Origin: G958295645 sp965242735
Lineage (GTDB): Bacteria; Gemmatimonadota; Gemmatimonadetes; Longimicrobiales; Gaopeijiaceae
Length of the DNA: 64,000 nucleotides
Direction of reading: 5' to 3'
NCBI GenBank assembly: GCA_965242735.1
Contig: OZ251497.1
Location: 2,418,001-2,482,000, forward strand
The translations under genes and the position numbers were made by a program. Position 1 is the first letter of the stretch. Each line of letters starts with the position of its first letter. The notes under the pieces were generated by a model that saw only the letters and a program-made list of their open reading frames with translations, ran no database searches and had not been told where the DNA came from. Below are positions 46,235-54,760 of this stretch, piece by piece.

Positions 46235-46492
46235 CTACCCGGCCTCGGCGTAAACGGAAACGACGCGGCGACGGCGCAAGTTCTCGAACTTCACGACCCC
46301 GTCCACGGTCGCAAACAAGGTGTCGTCCTTGCCGCGCCCCACCCCGGCGCCCGGGTGGAACTTGGTGCCCCGCTGGCGCACCAGTATGTTGCCCGCAAGC
46401 ACATGCTGTCCGCCGTACCGCTTCACCCCCAAGCGGCTGGGATTGCTGTCGCGGCCGTTCCTGGACGACCCGACGCCTTTCTTGTGAGCCAT
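46235..46492 (-). CDS. rpmA: 50S ribosomal protein L27
   Basis: An 85-residue protein starting AHKKGVGSSRNGRDSNPSRL, followed by the L27 core (GVKRYGGQHVLAGNILVRQRG, FHPGAGVGRGKDDTLFA). Its N-terminus has no Firmicutes-type cleaved extension. L27 lies at the peptidyl transferase centre of the large subunit. It is 13 bp downstream of L21, the usual rplU-rpmA order. Confidence 0.98.
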   Translation of the reverse strand: MAHKKGVGSSRNGRDSNPSRLGVKRYGGQHVLAGNILVRQRGTKFHPGAGVGRGKDDTLFATVDGVVKFENLRRRRVVSVYAEAG

Positions 46493-46505
46493 TGCGCTTC
46501 TCCCC

Positions 46506-46817
46506 TCAGACGGCGATGCCGGCGACACGCACCACCGTGAATCGCTGGCGGTGCCCCTTCTTGCGGCGGTAGCCCTTGCGCCGCTTCCGCTTGAAGACGA
46601 CGATCTTCTTGGTCCGGTCGTGCGAAAGGACTTCGGCCGTCACCTTGGCCCCGTCCACCGTGGGCGATCCGACGGACACTTGGCCGTCCTCCGACGCCAG
46701 CAGCACGTCGTCGAACGTGACCGTGGACCCCGGCTCCGCCCGCAACGCCGGCACGCGGAGCGTGGCGCCGGGCTCGGCGCGAAACTGCTTCCCGCCCGTC
46801 CTGAAGATCGCAAACAC
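46506..46817 (-). CDS. rplU: 50S ribosomal protein L21
   Basis: A 103-residue protein starting at GTG 46817 with FAIFRTGGKQFRAEPG. The C-terminal signature is KRKRRKGYRRKKGHRQRFTVVRV. L21 binds 23S rRNA in the large subunit. It is first of the rplU-rpmA pair. The 158-bp gap upstream to the RNase E/G gene is where a promoter or leader would lie, but no clear hexamers are visible. Confidence 0.98.
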   Translation of the reverse strand: MFAIFRTGGKQFRAEPGATLRVPALRAEPGSTVTFDDVLLASEDGQVSVGSPTVDGAKVTAEVLSHDRTKKIVVFKRKRRKGYRRKKGHRQRFTVVRVAGIAV

Positions 46818-46975
46818 TTGGCAGTGGCTCCATCCGTGGTGAAAGGCCAGCCCGGAAAGCTAGCACAACGACGCGACACGGCAATCCCCGCCGGGGTCGT
46901 CCGCGCGGCGGCGCTTCGGCCAAGCGGGGGGCGTCGCACGATGCAGGAGCGGGAGCCGTCCGCGGCGGCAGCCGC

Positions 46976-48601
46976 CTACTCGCCGTACTTGTCCGTCACG
47001 TCGGTCTCGGCCCGCCCGGACAGCAGACGGTACTGGCCGGCGCGCAGCAGCGGATCGTCCCGAAGGTCGAAGCGCACCCCGGCCCGCTTGCTCAACGTGC
47101 GGACGTAGGCGGGCTCGGTCTCCATCGCGTGCAGGACGACGCGCGGATGGACTCTCGCCAGAAGCCGGGCCTCGCCGTCGGCGCCGGCCCTGCGCACGGC
47201 GCGCTCGACGTCGCGCAGCACCGTGGCGGCCCCAGCGACTCGGCCGGCGCCGCCGCACTCCCCGCACGGATCGGTCAGGGCATGCAGGAGCGAAGGGCGC
47301 ACGCGCTGGCGCGTCATCTCGACCAAGCCCAGGGCGGACATGTCCCACACGCGGGTGCGGGCGCGGTCCCTGGCCAAGCGGCCCCGCAGCTCGCGCACGA
47401 CCGCGTCGCGGTGCTCGGGGGCGTCCATGTCGATGAAGTCGATGACGACGATGCCGCCCACGTCGCGCACTCGCAGCTGGGTCGCGATCTCGCGCGCCGC
47501 CTCCAAGTTCGTCTGCAGGATCGTGTCCGCGGGACTCTTCTTCTTGTCGGCGAAGCTGCCCGTGTTCACGTCCACCGACACGAGCGCCTCGGTCTGTTCG
47601 ACGACGGCGTGGCCGCCGCTGGGCAAGTCCACCCTGCTGCGAAAAGCGCGGCGAAGCTGCGCGTTGACGCCCGCGTGGTCGAAGAGCGGCGCGTCGCCCC
47701 GGTAGAGGTGGAGGCGGTCCAGCAGGTCCGGGGCGAACGCGCGCACGTAGTCGGCGATTTCCTTGTGCGTGGCCCGGTCGTCCATCGTCATCGCGTCGAA
47801 CTTGTCCGTGAACAGATCGCGCACCACGCCGGACACCAGCTTGGCCTCCGCGTGCACGAGCGCCGGAGGCTCGGCCTGCTCGGCCCTCTGCCCGATCGCC
47901 TCCCATCGCTCCACGAGACGGCGGTACTCTTGCGCCAGCATTTCCTCGGAGAGCTCCTCGCCCGCCGTTCGCACGATGACGCCGCCGCTGTCTTCTCGGA
48001 CCACGGCCTGGGCCATCTTGCGCAGGCGCGCGCGCTCGTTTCGGTCCGCAATCTTGCGGCTGACGCCGACGTGGCCGGACAGGGGCAGGTGGACCAAGAA
48101 GCGGCCGGCCAGCGAGATGTCCGTGGTGACGCGCGCGCCCTTCGTCGAAATCGGCTCCTTGGTCACCTGCACCAGCAGCGACTGGCCGTGCTTCACGGCG
48201 TCCTGAATCGGCATGGGTTCGCGGCGGCGCCCGTTGCGCCCCCGGCCGCCGCTCCGGCGCTCCTCCTGCCCCCGGTCTCGCCGTCCCCGGCTTGCTCTCC
48301 CGCCCCGGCCGCCGTTCTTCTGGCCGACGCGGTCGTCACCGCCACCGCCCTGGCCGCCGGGTTCCCCGTCGCCGCCGCGGAGCACGTCGGACGCATGCAG
48401 AAAGGCGGACTTCTCCCCGCCGATGTCCACGAACGCCGCTTGGATTCCCGGCACCACGGCGTCCACGCGGCCCAGGAACACGTCGCCCACCAGCCGCCCG
48501 TCGCCCGGACGCTGAAACAGGGTCTCGACCAGCACGCCGTCTTCCTTGAGCGCCACCCACGCCTCGCCCCCGACGAGGCTGACCAGGATCTCGCGCTTCA
48601 C
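46976..48601 (-). CDS. rng: Ribonuclease E/G family protein
   Basis: A 541-residue endoribonuclease. It starts at GTG 48601 (KREILVSLVGGEAWVALKEDG). An S1 domain (VFLGRVDAVVPGIQAAFVDIGGEKSAFLH) is interrupted at about 74-128 by a Gly/Arg-rich insert of about 55 residues. The catalytic Asp residues lie in VSVDVNTGSFADKKK and VVIDFIDMD, and the Zn-link is CGECGGAG. It has no long C-terminal scaffold, so it is closer to RNase G. Location before rplU-rpmA is a common conserved order. Confidence 0.93.
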   Translation of the reverse strand: MKREILVSLVGGEAWVALKEDGVLVETLFQRPGDGRLVGDVFLGRVDAVVPGIQAAFVDIGGEKSAFLHASDVLRGGDGEPGGQGGGGDDRVGQKNGGRGGRASRGRRDRGQEERRSGGRGRNGRRREPMPIQDAVKHGQSLLVQVTKEPISTKGARVTTDISLAGRFLVHLPLSGHVGVSRKIADRNERARLRKMAQAVVREDSGGVIVRTAGEELSEEMLAQEYRRLVERWEAIGQRAEQAEPPALVHAEAKLVSGVVRDLFTDKFDAMTMDDRATHKEIADYVRAFAPDLLDRLHLYRGDAPLFDHAGVNAQLRRAFRSRVDLPSGGHAVVEQTEALVSVDVNTGSFADKKKSPADTILQTNLEAAREIATQLRVRDVGGIVVIDFIDMDAPEHRDAVVRELRGRLARDRARTRVWDMSALGLVEMTRQRVRPSLLHALTDPCGECGGAGRVAGAATVLRDVERAVRRAGADGEARLLARVHPRVVLHAMETEPAYVRTLSKRAGVRFDLRDDPLLRAGQYRLLSGRAETDVTDKYGE

Positions 48602-48629
48602 GCGACTTGTCTTCCGCCCCAAGGTCCGG

Positions 48630-49853
48630 TCAACTCCGAGGCGCGGCCCCGAATTCTTCCGCGAGGCGCCGCCCGATGACGATCTTCTGGATTTCGCTGG
48701 TCCCCTCGCCGATCTCGCACGCCTTGGCGTCTCGGAGCATCCGCTCCACCGGATGATCGGAGGAGTAGCCCGCCGGTCCCATGCACTGCAACGCGACGCT
48801 TGCCGTCTTCGTGGCCAGCTCGGAGGCGACCAGCTTGGCCATCGCCGCCTCCTTGGCGAACGGCGCGCCCCGGTCCTTGAGCCACGCCGCGTGATGCGCC
48901 AGACAGCGCGCCGCTTCGATTTCCGCCGCCACGCCCGCCAGTCCGAACTGCACTTCCTGGCGGTCCCAAACGGGCCGACGGAACTGGCGGCGGCGCGTGG
49001 CGTACCGGACCGCCGCTTCCAACGCGCCCTGCGCAATGCCCAGCGACATCGCGGCAATGCCGATCCGGCCGGCGTCCAGGGTCCGCATGAAGTTGGCGAA
49101 CCCCTGCCCTTCCGCCCCCACGCGCTGGTCGTCGGCGACCCAGGCGCCTTCGAAGAGGAGTTCCCGGGTGTCCGACGCCCGCCACCCCAGCTTGTCCTCC
49201 TTCTTGCCGGCCGAGACGCCGGGCGTGTACGGCAGCTCGGGGCAGTGGCCGACGCCCGCCCGCGCGGCCTCCTCCGGGTCGGCGGTGGGCTTGCAGACCA
49301 CGAAGTTGGTGATCCCGCGCCCGCGCTTCGACGGTTCGGTCGAAGCGGCCACCACGAAGATCTCGCCGACGCCCGCATGGGTGATGAAGGTCTTGCCGCC
49401 GTCGATGCGCCAGCCGCCGTTCTCGGGGACGGCGCGCGTGCGGATGCCGGACGAGTCCGACCCGGCTTGGGTCTCGGTCAGGCCGAAGCCTCCCAGCGCC
49501 TTGCCGGCGGCCAGAAGAGGAACGAACCGGGCCTTCTGCTCTTCCGTGCCGAAGGCCACGATGGGCGCAGTGCCCAGGCTCGTGTGCGCGGCCACGGTGA
49601 TGGCGTGGCTCGCGTCGTGCTTGGCGAGCTCTTCGACCACGAGCACGTAGGACAGGTAGTCCCGGCCCATGCCCCCCAGGGCTTCGGGGACGGGCAGGCC
49701 CAGCCAGCCCCGCTCGCCCATCTCGCGGACGTTGTCCCAGGGAAACCGGCAGGTCTCGTCGAGTTCGCGCGCGACCGGAGCGATCGCTTCTCGCCCGAAG
49801 GCGCGCACCTCGGCCTGGAGAGCGACGTGCGTGGCGTCCAAGAACGGATCCAT
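48630..49853 (-). CDS. Acyl-CoA dehydrogenase
   Basis: A 407-residue flavoenzyme with the three-domain ACAD fold: FGLTETQAGSDSSGIRTRA and WRIDGGKTFITHAGVGE (FAD-binding), YATRRRQFRRPVWDRQEVQF and the end GYSSDHPVERMLRDAKACEIGEGTSEIQKIVIGRRLAEEF. The Glu of EGTSEIQ is not the catalytic base; position-equivalent Glu/Gly residues resemble the short-chain (BCAD/glutaryl-like) group. It introduces the 2,3 double bond in acyl-CoA. It lies between RecQ (44 bp) and the RNase gene (28 bp), so co-transcription is likely although the functions differ. Confidence 0.93.
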   Translation of the reverse strand: MDPFLDATHVALQAEVRAFGREAIAPVARELDETCRFPWDNVREMGERGWLGLPVPEALGGMGRDYLSYVLVVEELAKHDASHAITVAAHTSLGTAPIVAFGTEEQKARFVPLLAAGKALGGFGLTETQAGSDSSGIRTRAVPENGGWRIDGGKTFITHAGVGEIFVVAASTEPSKRGRGITNFVVCKPTADPEEAARAGVGHCPELPYTPGVSAGKKEDKLGWRASDTRELLFEGAWVADDQRVGAEGQGFANFMRTLDAGRIGIAAMSLGIAQGALEAAVRYATRRRQFRRPVWDRQEVQFGLAGVAAEIEAARCLAHHAAWLKDRGAPFAKEAAMAKLVASELATKTASVALQCMGPAGYSSDHPVERMLRDAKACEIGEGTSEIQKIVIGRRLAEEFGAAPRS

Positions 49854-49897
49854 GGCGGGGCCGGCAAGAGCGGGAGGACAAGAAGGGCGGACCGGGG

Positions 49898-51613
49898 TCA
49901 AGTCCGGCGGGATTCGCAACGGTCGCAGGAACGGCAGGACCGCCGGGCGACGCTTTCTCCAAGATAACGCAGGAGTTCGGCCCGCCTGCACTTTCGCCCG
50001 TGGCAGTACCGTTGCATGGCGGAAAGACGCCGCCGGGCCTGTTCTCGCGCCGCGCGAAGCGGCTTCAGGTCGGGCGGCCTGCCGGTGATCCGGAAGAGGG
50101 GAGCGGCGGCGGACGTTCGGGTGCTCGAGGGTCGAGCCCGGGACGGACGGAGACGGCTGGGCCTCTGGCTCTCGAGCGGGCCCGGCGAGCCCGGCGCGGA
50201 GTTCGCCCGCATCCCGCCCGCGTCGAGCCGCGACTCGAGCCGGCCCGACGATCCCGGCGGGCCCGGCGCGGGGGCGGCGGGGTCCTGCGCGGCCATCTCG
50301 CCGTCCGGCTCGGCCACGCGCGCGGCGAACGCGGGGTCGAGGGCGACCGCGCCGGACCGTTCGGCCCACCTCCATACGGCCGCTTCGGCGCCGTCCGACC
50401 CCAACAGGGCTTCGGCGTTCGGCCCGGCGGACGCCCTGGGTCCCGCGGACGCGAGCCGGGCCAGCAGGCGCAACACGGTCCGTGGAGGCGGAAAGGACTT
50501 CTCCAGGAACGCTTCGGGGATCCGCCAGTCGCTTCGGTGCACGAAGCCCAGGGCCAGCGACGGCGCACCGTCCCGGCCCGCGCGTCCCGCTTCCTGGTAG
50601 TAGCTCTCGAGCGACCCCGGAAAGGCGTAGTGAAAGACGGCCCGCACGTCGCCCCGGTCGATGCCCATGCCGAACGCGCACGTGGCCACGACCACGTTGC
50701 ACTCGCGTGCCATGAACCGCTCCTGGACCGCCTGGCGCTCCTCCGGCGGAAGGGCGGCGTGGTACGCCTCGCCGACAATTCCGTGTCCGGCCAGGACGCG
50801 GCGCACGGCGACGACGTTGCGGCGCGTGGGGGCATAGACGATCACCGCTTGGCCCTCGTCGGAGGCGGGCGCGGCCCGGACGCATCGCGCGATGGCGTGC
50901 ACGCGCCCGGCGCCGGCCTCGGCGCGGCTCACGAGCCAGCGGATGTTCGGGCGGTCGAACGACGTCACGACGCGCAACGGATCGTCCATCCGGCACACGC
51001 GAGCGATGTCCTCGCGCACGGCCGGCGTGGCGGTCGCGGTCACGGCCAGCACGGGCACGCCCGCGGCTGCGCGAATCCGCCCCAAGCGGCGAAAGGCGGG
51101 TCGAAAGTCGTGTCCCCATTCGGAAATGCAGTGAGCCTCGTCCACGACGAGCAGCGAGACCTTGGCCTGGGCCAGCAGGCTCCCCATCCGCTTGGCGTCC
51201 AGCCGCTCGGGGGAGCAGAACAGCAGATCGAGCCGGCCTTCGCGCATCTGCCGCTCGGTGCGCCGTTGCGATTCCTCCGAGTCCAGCGAAGTGAGCGACG
51301 CGGCCCGCAACCCCAGCCGGCATGCGCGGTCGACTTGATCCTGCATCAGCGAGAGAAGCGGACTGGCGACCACCACCAGCCCGTCCAGAATGAAGGCCGG
51401 CAGCTGATAGCAGAGGGTCTTGCCGCCGCCCGTGGGGAGCACGCCCAACGCGTCCCGCCCCGCCAGGGCGCCCGCGATCAGGGCCTCTTGGCCCGGCCGG
51501 AACCCGTCGAAGCCGAATCGCTCCTTGAGCACGGCCCGCGCCGCGGAGGAGGAGGAGGAAGGGAACTCTGGCGCCATGCAGGAAAGCACGCACGGACTCG
51601 GGGGCGGCTCCAT
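49898..51613 (-). CDS. recQ: RecQ family ATP-dependent DNA helicase
   Basis: A 571-residue helicase. The motifs are FGFDGFRPGQEALIAGAL (motif 0), VLPTGGGKTLCYQLPA (I), VDEAHCISEWGHDFRP (II), AVTATATP (III), CAFGMGIDRGDVRAVFHYAFP (V) and YYQEAGRAGRDG (VI). A Zn-binding region is present near the end (RYCHGRKCRRAELLRYLGE and CRSCDRC), but a Pro/Ser/Arg-rich insert of about 70 residues (436-504) precedes it, and no HRDC domain is found. It unwinds 3'-5' in repair. Starts at 51613 (EPPPSPCV) or 51577 are both possible. Confidence 0.91.
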   Translation of the reverse strand: MEPPPSPCVLSCMAPEFPSSSSSAARAVLKERFGFDGFRPGQEALIAGALAGRDALGVLPTGGGKTLCYQLPAFILDGLVVVASPLLSLMQDQVDRACRLGLRAASLTSLDSEESQRRTERQMREGRLDLLFCSPERLDAKRMGSLLAQAKVSLLVVDEAHCISEWGHDFRPAFRRLGRIRAAAGVPVLAVTATATPAVREDIARVCRMDDPLRVVTSFDRPNIRWLVSRAEAGAGRVHAIARCVRAAPASDEGQAVIVYAPTRRNVVAVRRVLAGHGIVGEAYHAALPPEERQAVQERFMARECNVVVATCAFGMGIDRGDVRAVFHYAFPGSLESYYQEAGRAGRDGAPSLALGFVHRSDWRIPEAFLEKSFPPPRTVLRLLARLASAGPRASAGPNAEALLGSDGAEAAVWRWAERSGAVALDPAFAARVAEPDGEMAAQDPAAPAPGPPGSSGRLESRLDAGGMRANSAPGSPGPLESQRPSRLRPSRARPSSTRTSAAAPLFRITGRPPDLKPLRAAREQARRRLSAMQRYCHGRKCRRAELLRYLGESVARRSCRSCDRCESRRT

Positions 51614-51705
51614 GGCTGGATCGGCCCGGCGTCGAAGCCACGTCCACGCCGAGGTCTGCGGCGCCCCAAGGCAGGCCGACCGTAGCGGCATCCCCGCCCG
51701 GCGGC

Positions 51706-51711
51706 TACAAT
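51706..51711 (+). promoter_or_regulatory. Possible -10 element for the S9 peptidase gene
   Basis: TACAAT in GGCTACAATGCTG lies 66 bp before the ATG at 51778. The hexamer at -35 distance (TAGCGG) is weak. Confidence 0.4.
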
Positions 51712-51777
51712 GCTGGGCGGCGCCCGACCTCGCGCCTCGATGGCCACCCTCCACGCCCGTCCGCAGGAGCCACCCGC

Positions 51778-54660
51778 ATGACGCTCTCGACTCGCCGCGC
51801 GCCGAGCGGCCTCCGCCTCGGCCGCCCCGCCCTCGCCGCTTCCTTCCTCGCCTCGTTCGCGTTGCCGCCGGTCCAGACGCCGCTGTCGGCCCAGGACGCC
51901 GCCGGGCCGCCGGCCAACTACGAGATGGCCGCCCGGTTCGCCCCCTACAAGATCCGCGAGATGGTGCATTCCATCCGCGTGACGCCCCGCTGGATCGAGA
52001 AGTCGGACCGGTTCTGGTACGAGTGGGAGACCTCGGAAGGCAAGCGCTTCTTTCTGGTGGACCCGGCCCGCGGCTCCAAGACCGAAATCTTCGACAACGA
52101 CCGGATCGCGGCGGAGCTCACGCGCATCACGCGCGATCCCTGGGACGGCAAGCACCTGCCCATCCGGTCCATCCGGTTCACCGGCGACAACGTCCTGCAG
52201 TTCGACGTGACCTCTTCGCAGGACGAAGAGATCGAGGAGGACGAGAGCGAAGAAGAGGACGACGTCGAGGAGGAAGAGGAGCAGCAGGACGAGGAGCGCG
52301 ACGGGCCCCGGCGTCCGCGCACGAAGAAGAAGGTTCACCACTTCGAGTACGACGTGACGACCCGAACGCTGCGCGAGCTGGAGGACTACGAGGCGCCCGA
52401 CAACCATCCGGGCTGGGCCGGCGTCTCGCCGGACACCGCCTGGGTGGTGTTCAGCCGCGAGTTCAATCTCTGGATGATGAGCTACGAGGAGTACGAGAAG
52501 ATCCTGGACGCCCGGCGCGGCAAGTCCGGAGACGAAGCGGAGGAGGCAGAAGAGGACGTGGAAGTGGAGGAGGTCCAGCTGACGACGGACGGCGTCAAGG
52601 ACTTCAGCTACGGCTTTCAGGGCCGCGGGCGCCACGACGAGGAGACCGAAGAGGAATTCGGCAAGCGCCAGCGCGCCGGGGCCTCGTGGTCGCACGACTC
52701 GCGCTGGTTCGCGCTGACGCGCCAGGACCGCCGCGAAGTCGGCGAGCTGTGGGTCGTCCACGCCGTGGGCAACAAGCGTCCCCAGCTGGAGAGCTACAAG
52801 TACGACATGCCGGGCGAGGAGAACGTCACGCAGACCAGCCTCTGGGCCTTCGACATGGAGGCGCGCGAAATCCGTCAGATCGACGACGAACCGTGGAAGG
52901 ACCAGCGGATGGGCGTGTTCTCCGACTTTTCGGCGGGGCGCGGAGGGCCGGACGACATCTCCTTCGTCCAGTGGCTCTCCGATCAGCCCGACGAGCTCTA
53001 CTTCTGGCGTCGCAGCCGCAACCAGCACCGGGTGGACGTCGTGCGCGCGAATCCAGCCACCGGCGAGACCCAGGTCGTCGTCGAGGAGCGCTTGAACACG
53101 TACGTGGAGCACCAGACGCCGCGCAGGCTGGCAGGCGGCGATCTGATCTGGTGGTCGGAACGCGACGGCTGGGCGCATCTCTACCGCTACGCGCCGGACG
53201 GCACCGTGCGCGCCCGCCTGACCGAGGGCCCCTGGCACGTGGACGCCGTCACCGGCCTGAACGAGGACGACGGCCATCTCCTGTTCCGCGCCAACGGCAG
53301 AGAGCCCGGCGAGGACCCCTACTACATGCACACCTACCGCGTCGGCCTGGAAGGATCGGGCCTCGCGCTGCTCGACCCCGGCAACTTCGACCACCGGAGC
53401 GTCGTGTCCGAGTCCGCCCGCTACTTCGTGAACAACTATTCCCGCGTGGACACGGGGCCGGCGTCGGCGCTCCACGACGCGCGCGGACGCAAGGTCCTGG
53501 ACCTCGAGGAGGCCGACCTGTCCCAGCTCCTGGCGGCCGGCTACCAGTTCCCCGAACCCTACACGGTCAAGTCGGCGGACGGTGTCACCGATCTGCACGG
53601 CGTCATGTACCGCCCCTACGACTTCGACGAAGACAAGACCTATCCGATCGTCGCCTACGTCTACCCCGGCCCGCAGACCGAGTCGGTCGCCAAGTCCTTC
53701 TCGCTCAATCCCTACGAGCAGGGACTCGCCCAGTTCGGCTTCGTCGTGGTCACCGTGGGCAACCGCGGCGGCCACCCCGACCGGTCGAAGTGGTACCACA
53801 ACTACGGCTACGGCAACCTTCGCGACTACGGTCTCGCGGACAAGAAGGCGGCCGTGGAGCAGCTCGCCGCCCGCCACGACTTCATCGACAAGGAGCGCGT
53901 GGGCATCTACGGCCATTCGGGCGGCGGCTTCATGTCCACCGCGGCCATGCTCGTCTATCCCGACTTCTTCAAGGTCGCCGTGTCGTCGGCGGGCAATCAC
54001 AACAACGACGTGTACAACCTCAACTGGTCGGAGAAGCACGACGGCGTCAAGGAAGTGAAGGACTCCACCGGCGCCGTGACCGGATTCGAGTACGACATCG
54101 ACCGCAACTCCGACTTGGCGGCCAACCTCAAGGGACGCCTGCTTCTCACCACCGGCGACATCGACAACAACGTCCACCACGCCGGCACGTTCCGCATGGC
54201 CGAGGCGTTGATCCGCGCCAACAAGCGCTTCGACTTCTTCATCTTCCCCGGCCAACGCCACGGCTTCGGCGACATGAGCGACTACTGGTACTGGCTGCGC
54301 GCCGAGTACTTCGTCAAGCACCTCCTGGGCGACGACCGCTGGAGCCCCGACATCGCGGAACTGCAAGTGGAGCGGCCGAGGGGTAGGCCCGGCGAGATCG
54401 GCGGTCATCGAGCCGATGAGCACGGAGCCGGGACCGGGCGAGAAACTCCGCGGCGGAAGCGTCGTCGTGGACAACCGCGGCCGCACCGTGGGCGAGTTCC
54501 TGAAGGCTCGCCTCGGGGCCGGCGGCGCCTTTCCCTTCAGCGAGCCGACACCGTCACAATGTCGAAATACACGAGTGCTCCTCGCAAGACATCGCTTGGC
54601 TTTCCCCGATGCAACAGGACAAGCGCGTCCCGGGCGCGGGTCATGGCAACGAACAGCTGA
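51778..54660 (+). CDS. S9 family (DPP IV-like) peptidase with run-on C-terminus
   Basis: A 960-residue secreted peptidase. A signal peptide (LAASFLASFALPPVQTPLSAQ) is followed by a beta-propeller (about 60-600) and a catalytic alpha/beta-hydrolase domain with the Ser in GIYGHSGGGFMST, the Asp region LTTGDIDNNVHHAG and the His in PGQRHGFGD. A highly acidic stretch (about 145-180) sits in the propeller. Normal homologues should stop soon after FVKHLLGDDRWSPDIAEL (about residue 860). Here the frame runs on for about 95 low-complexity residues and enters the helicase remnant on the other strand. A TAG lies just past that point in another frame, so an indel or the nearby island insertion probably changed the end. 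Confidence 0.89.
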   Translation: MTLSTRRAPSGLRLGRPALAASFLASFALPPVQTPLSAQDAAGPPANYEMAARFAPYKIREMVHSIRVTPRWIEKSDRFWYEWETSEGKRFFLVDPARGSKTEIFDNDRIAAELTRITRDPWDGKHLPIRSIRFTGDNVLQFDVTSSQDEEIEEDESEEEDDVEEEEEQQDEERDGPRRPRTKKKVHHFEYDVTTRTLRELEDYEAPDNHPGWAGVSPDTAWVVFSREFNLWMMSYEEYEKILDARRGKSGDEAEEAEEDVEVEEVQLTTDGVKDFSYGFQGRGRHDEETEEEFGKRQRAGASWSHDSRWFALTRQDRREVGELWVVHAVGNKRPQLESYKYDMPGEENVTQTSLWAFDMEAREIRQIDDEPWKDQRMGVFSDFSAGRGGPDDISFVQWLSDQPDELYFWRRSRNQHRVDVVRANPATGETQVVVEERLNTYVEHQTPRRLAGGDLIWWSERDGWAHLYRYAPDGTVRARLTEGPWHVDAVTGLNEDDGHLLFRANGREPGEDPYYMHTYRVGLEGSGLALLDPGNFDHRSVVSESARYFVNNYSRVDTGPASALHDARGRKVLDLEEADLSQLLAAGYQFPEPYTVKSADGVTDLHGVMYRPYDFDEDKTYPIVAYVYPGPQTESVAKSFSLNPYEQGLAQFGFVVVTVGNRGGHPDRSKWYHNYGYGNLRDYGLADKKAAVEQLAARHDFIDKERVGIYGHSGGGFMSTAAMLVYPDFFKVAVSSAGNHNNDVYNLNWSEKHDGVKEVKDSTGAVTGFEYDIDRNSDLAANLKGRLLLTTGDIDNNVHHAGTFRMAEALIRANKRFDFFIFPGQRHGFGDMSDYWYWLRAEYFVKHLLGDDRWSPDIAELQVERPRGRPGEIGGHRADEHGAGTGRETPRRKRRRGQPRPHRGRVPEGSPRGRRRLSLQRADTVTMSKYTSAPRKTSLGFPRCNRTSASRARVMATNS

Positions 54661-54752
54661 CTCTTCGACAACGCGAGCGATTCTTCATATTCGGCCGCCT
54701 CCTGCCCACGCTTTCGCGGCCACGGGAAATAGCCACGGGAAATATCAAGCAA
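54537..54752 (-). pseudogene. C-terminal fragment of the IS-split UvrD-like helicase
   Basis: The 71 residues after the insertion (LDISRGYFPWPRKRG and onward) contain motif VI, QLFVAMTRARDALVLLHRG. The first codon directly continues the frame of the fragment at 56138-58114 once the IS and one copy of the 8-bp duplication are removed. The stop at 54537 lies inside the island boundary. Confidence 0.87.
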
Positions 54753-54760
54753 GAATAAAA
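54753..54760. repeat. Target-site duplication, left copy
   Basis: GAATAAAA flanks the left end of the ISL3-family element and is repeated exactly at 56138-56145. Confidence 0.93.
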
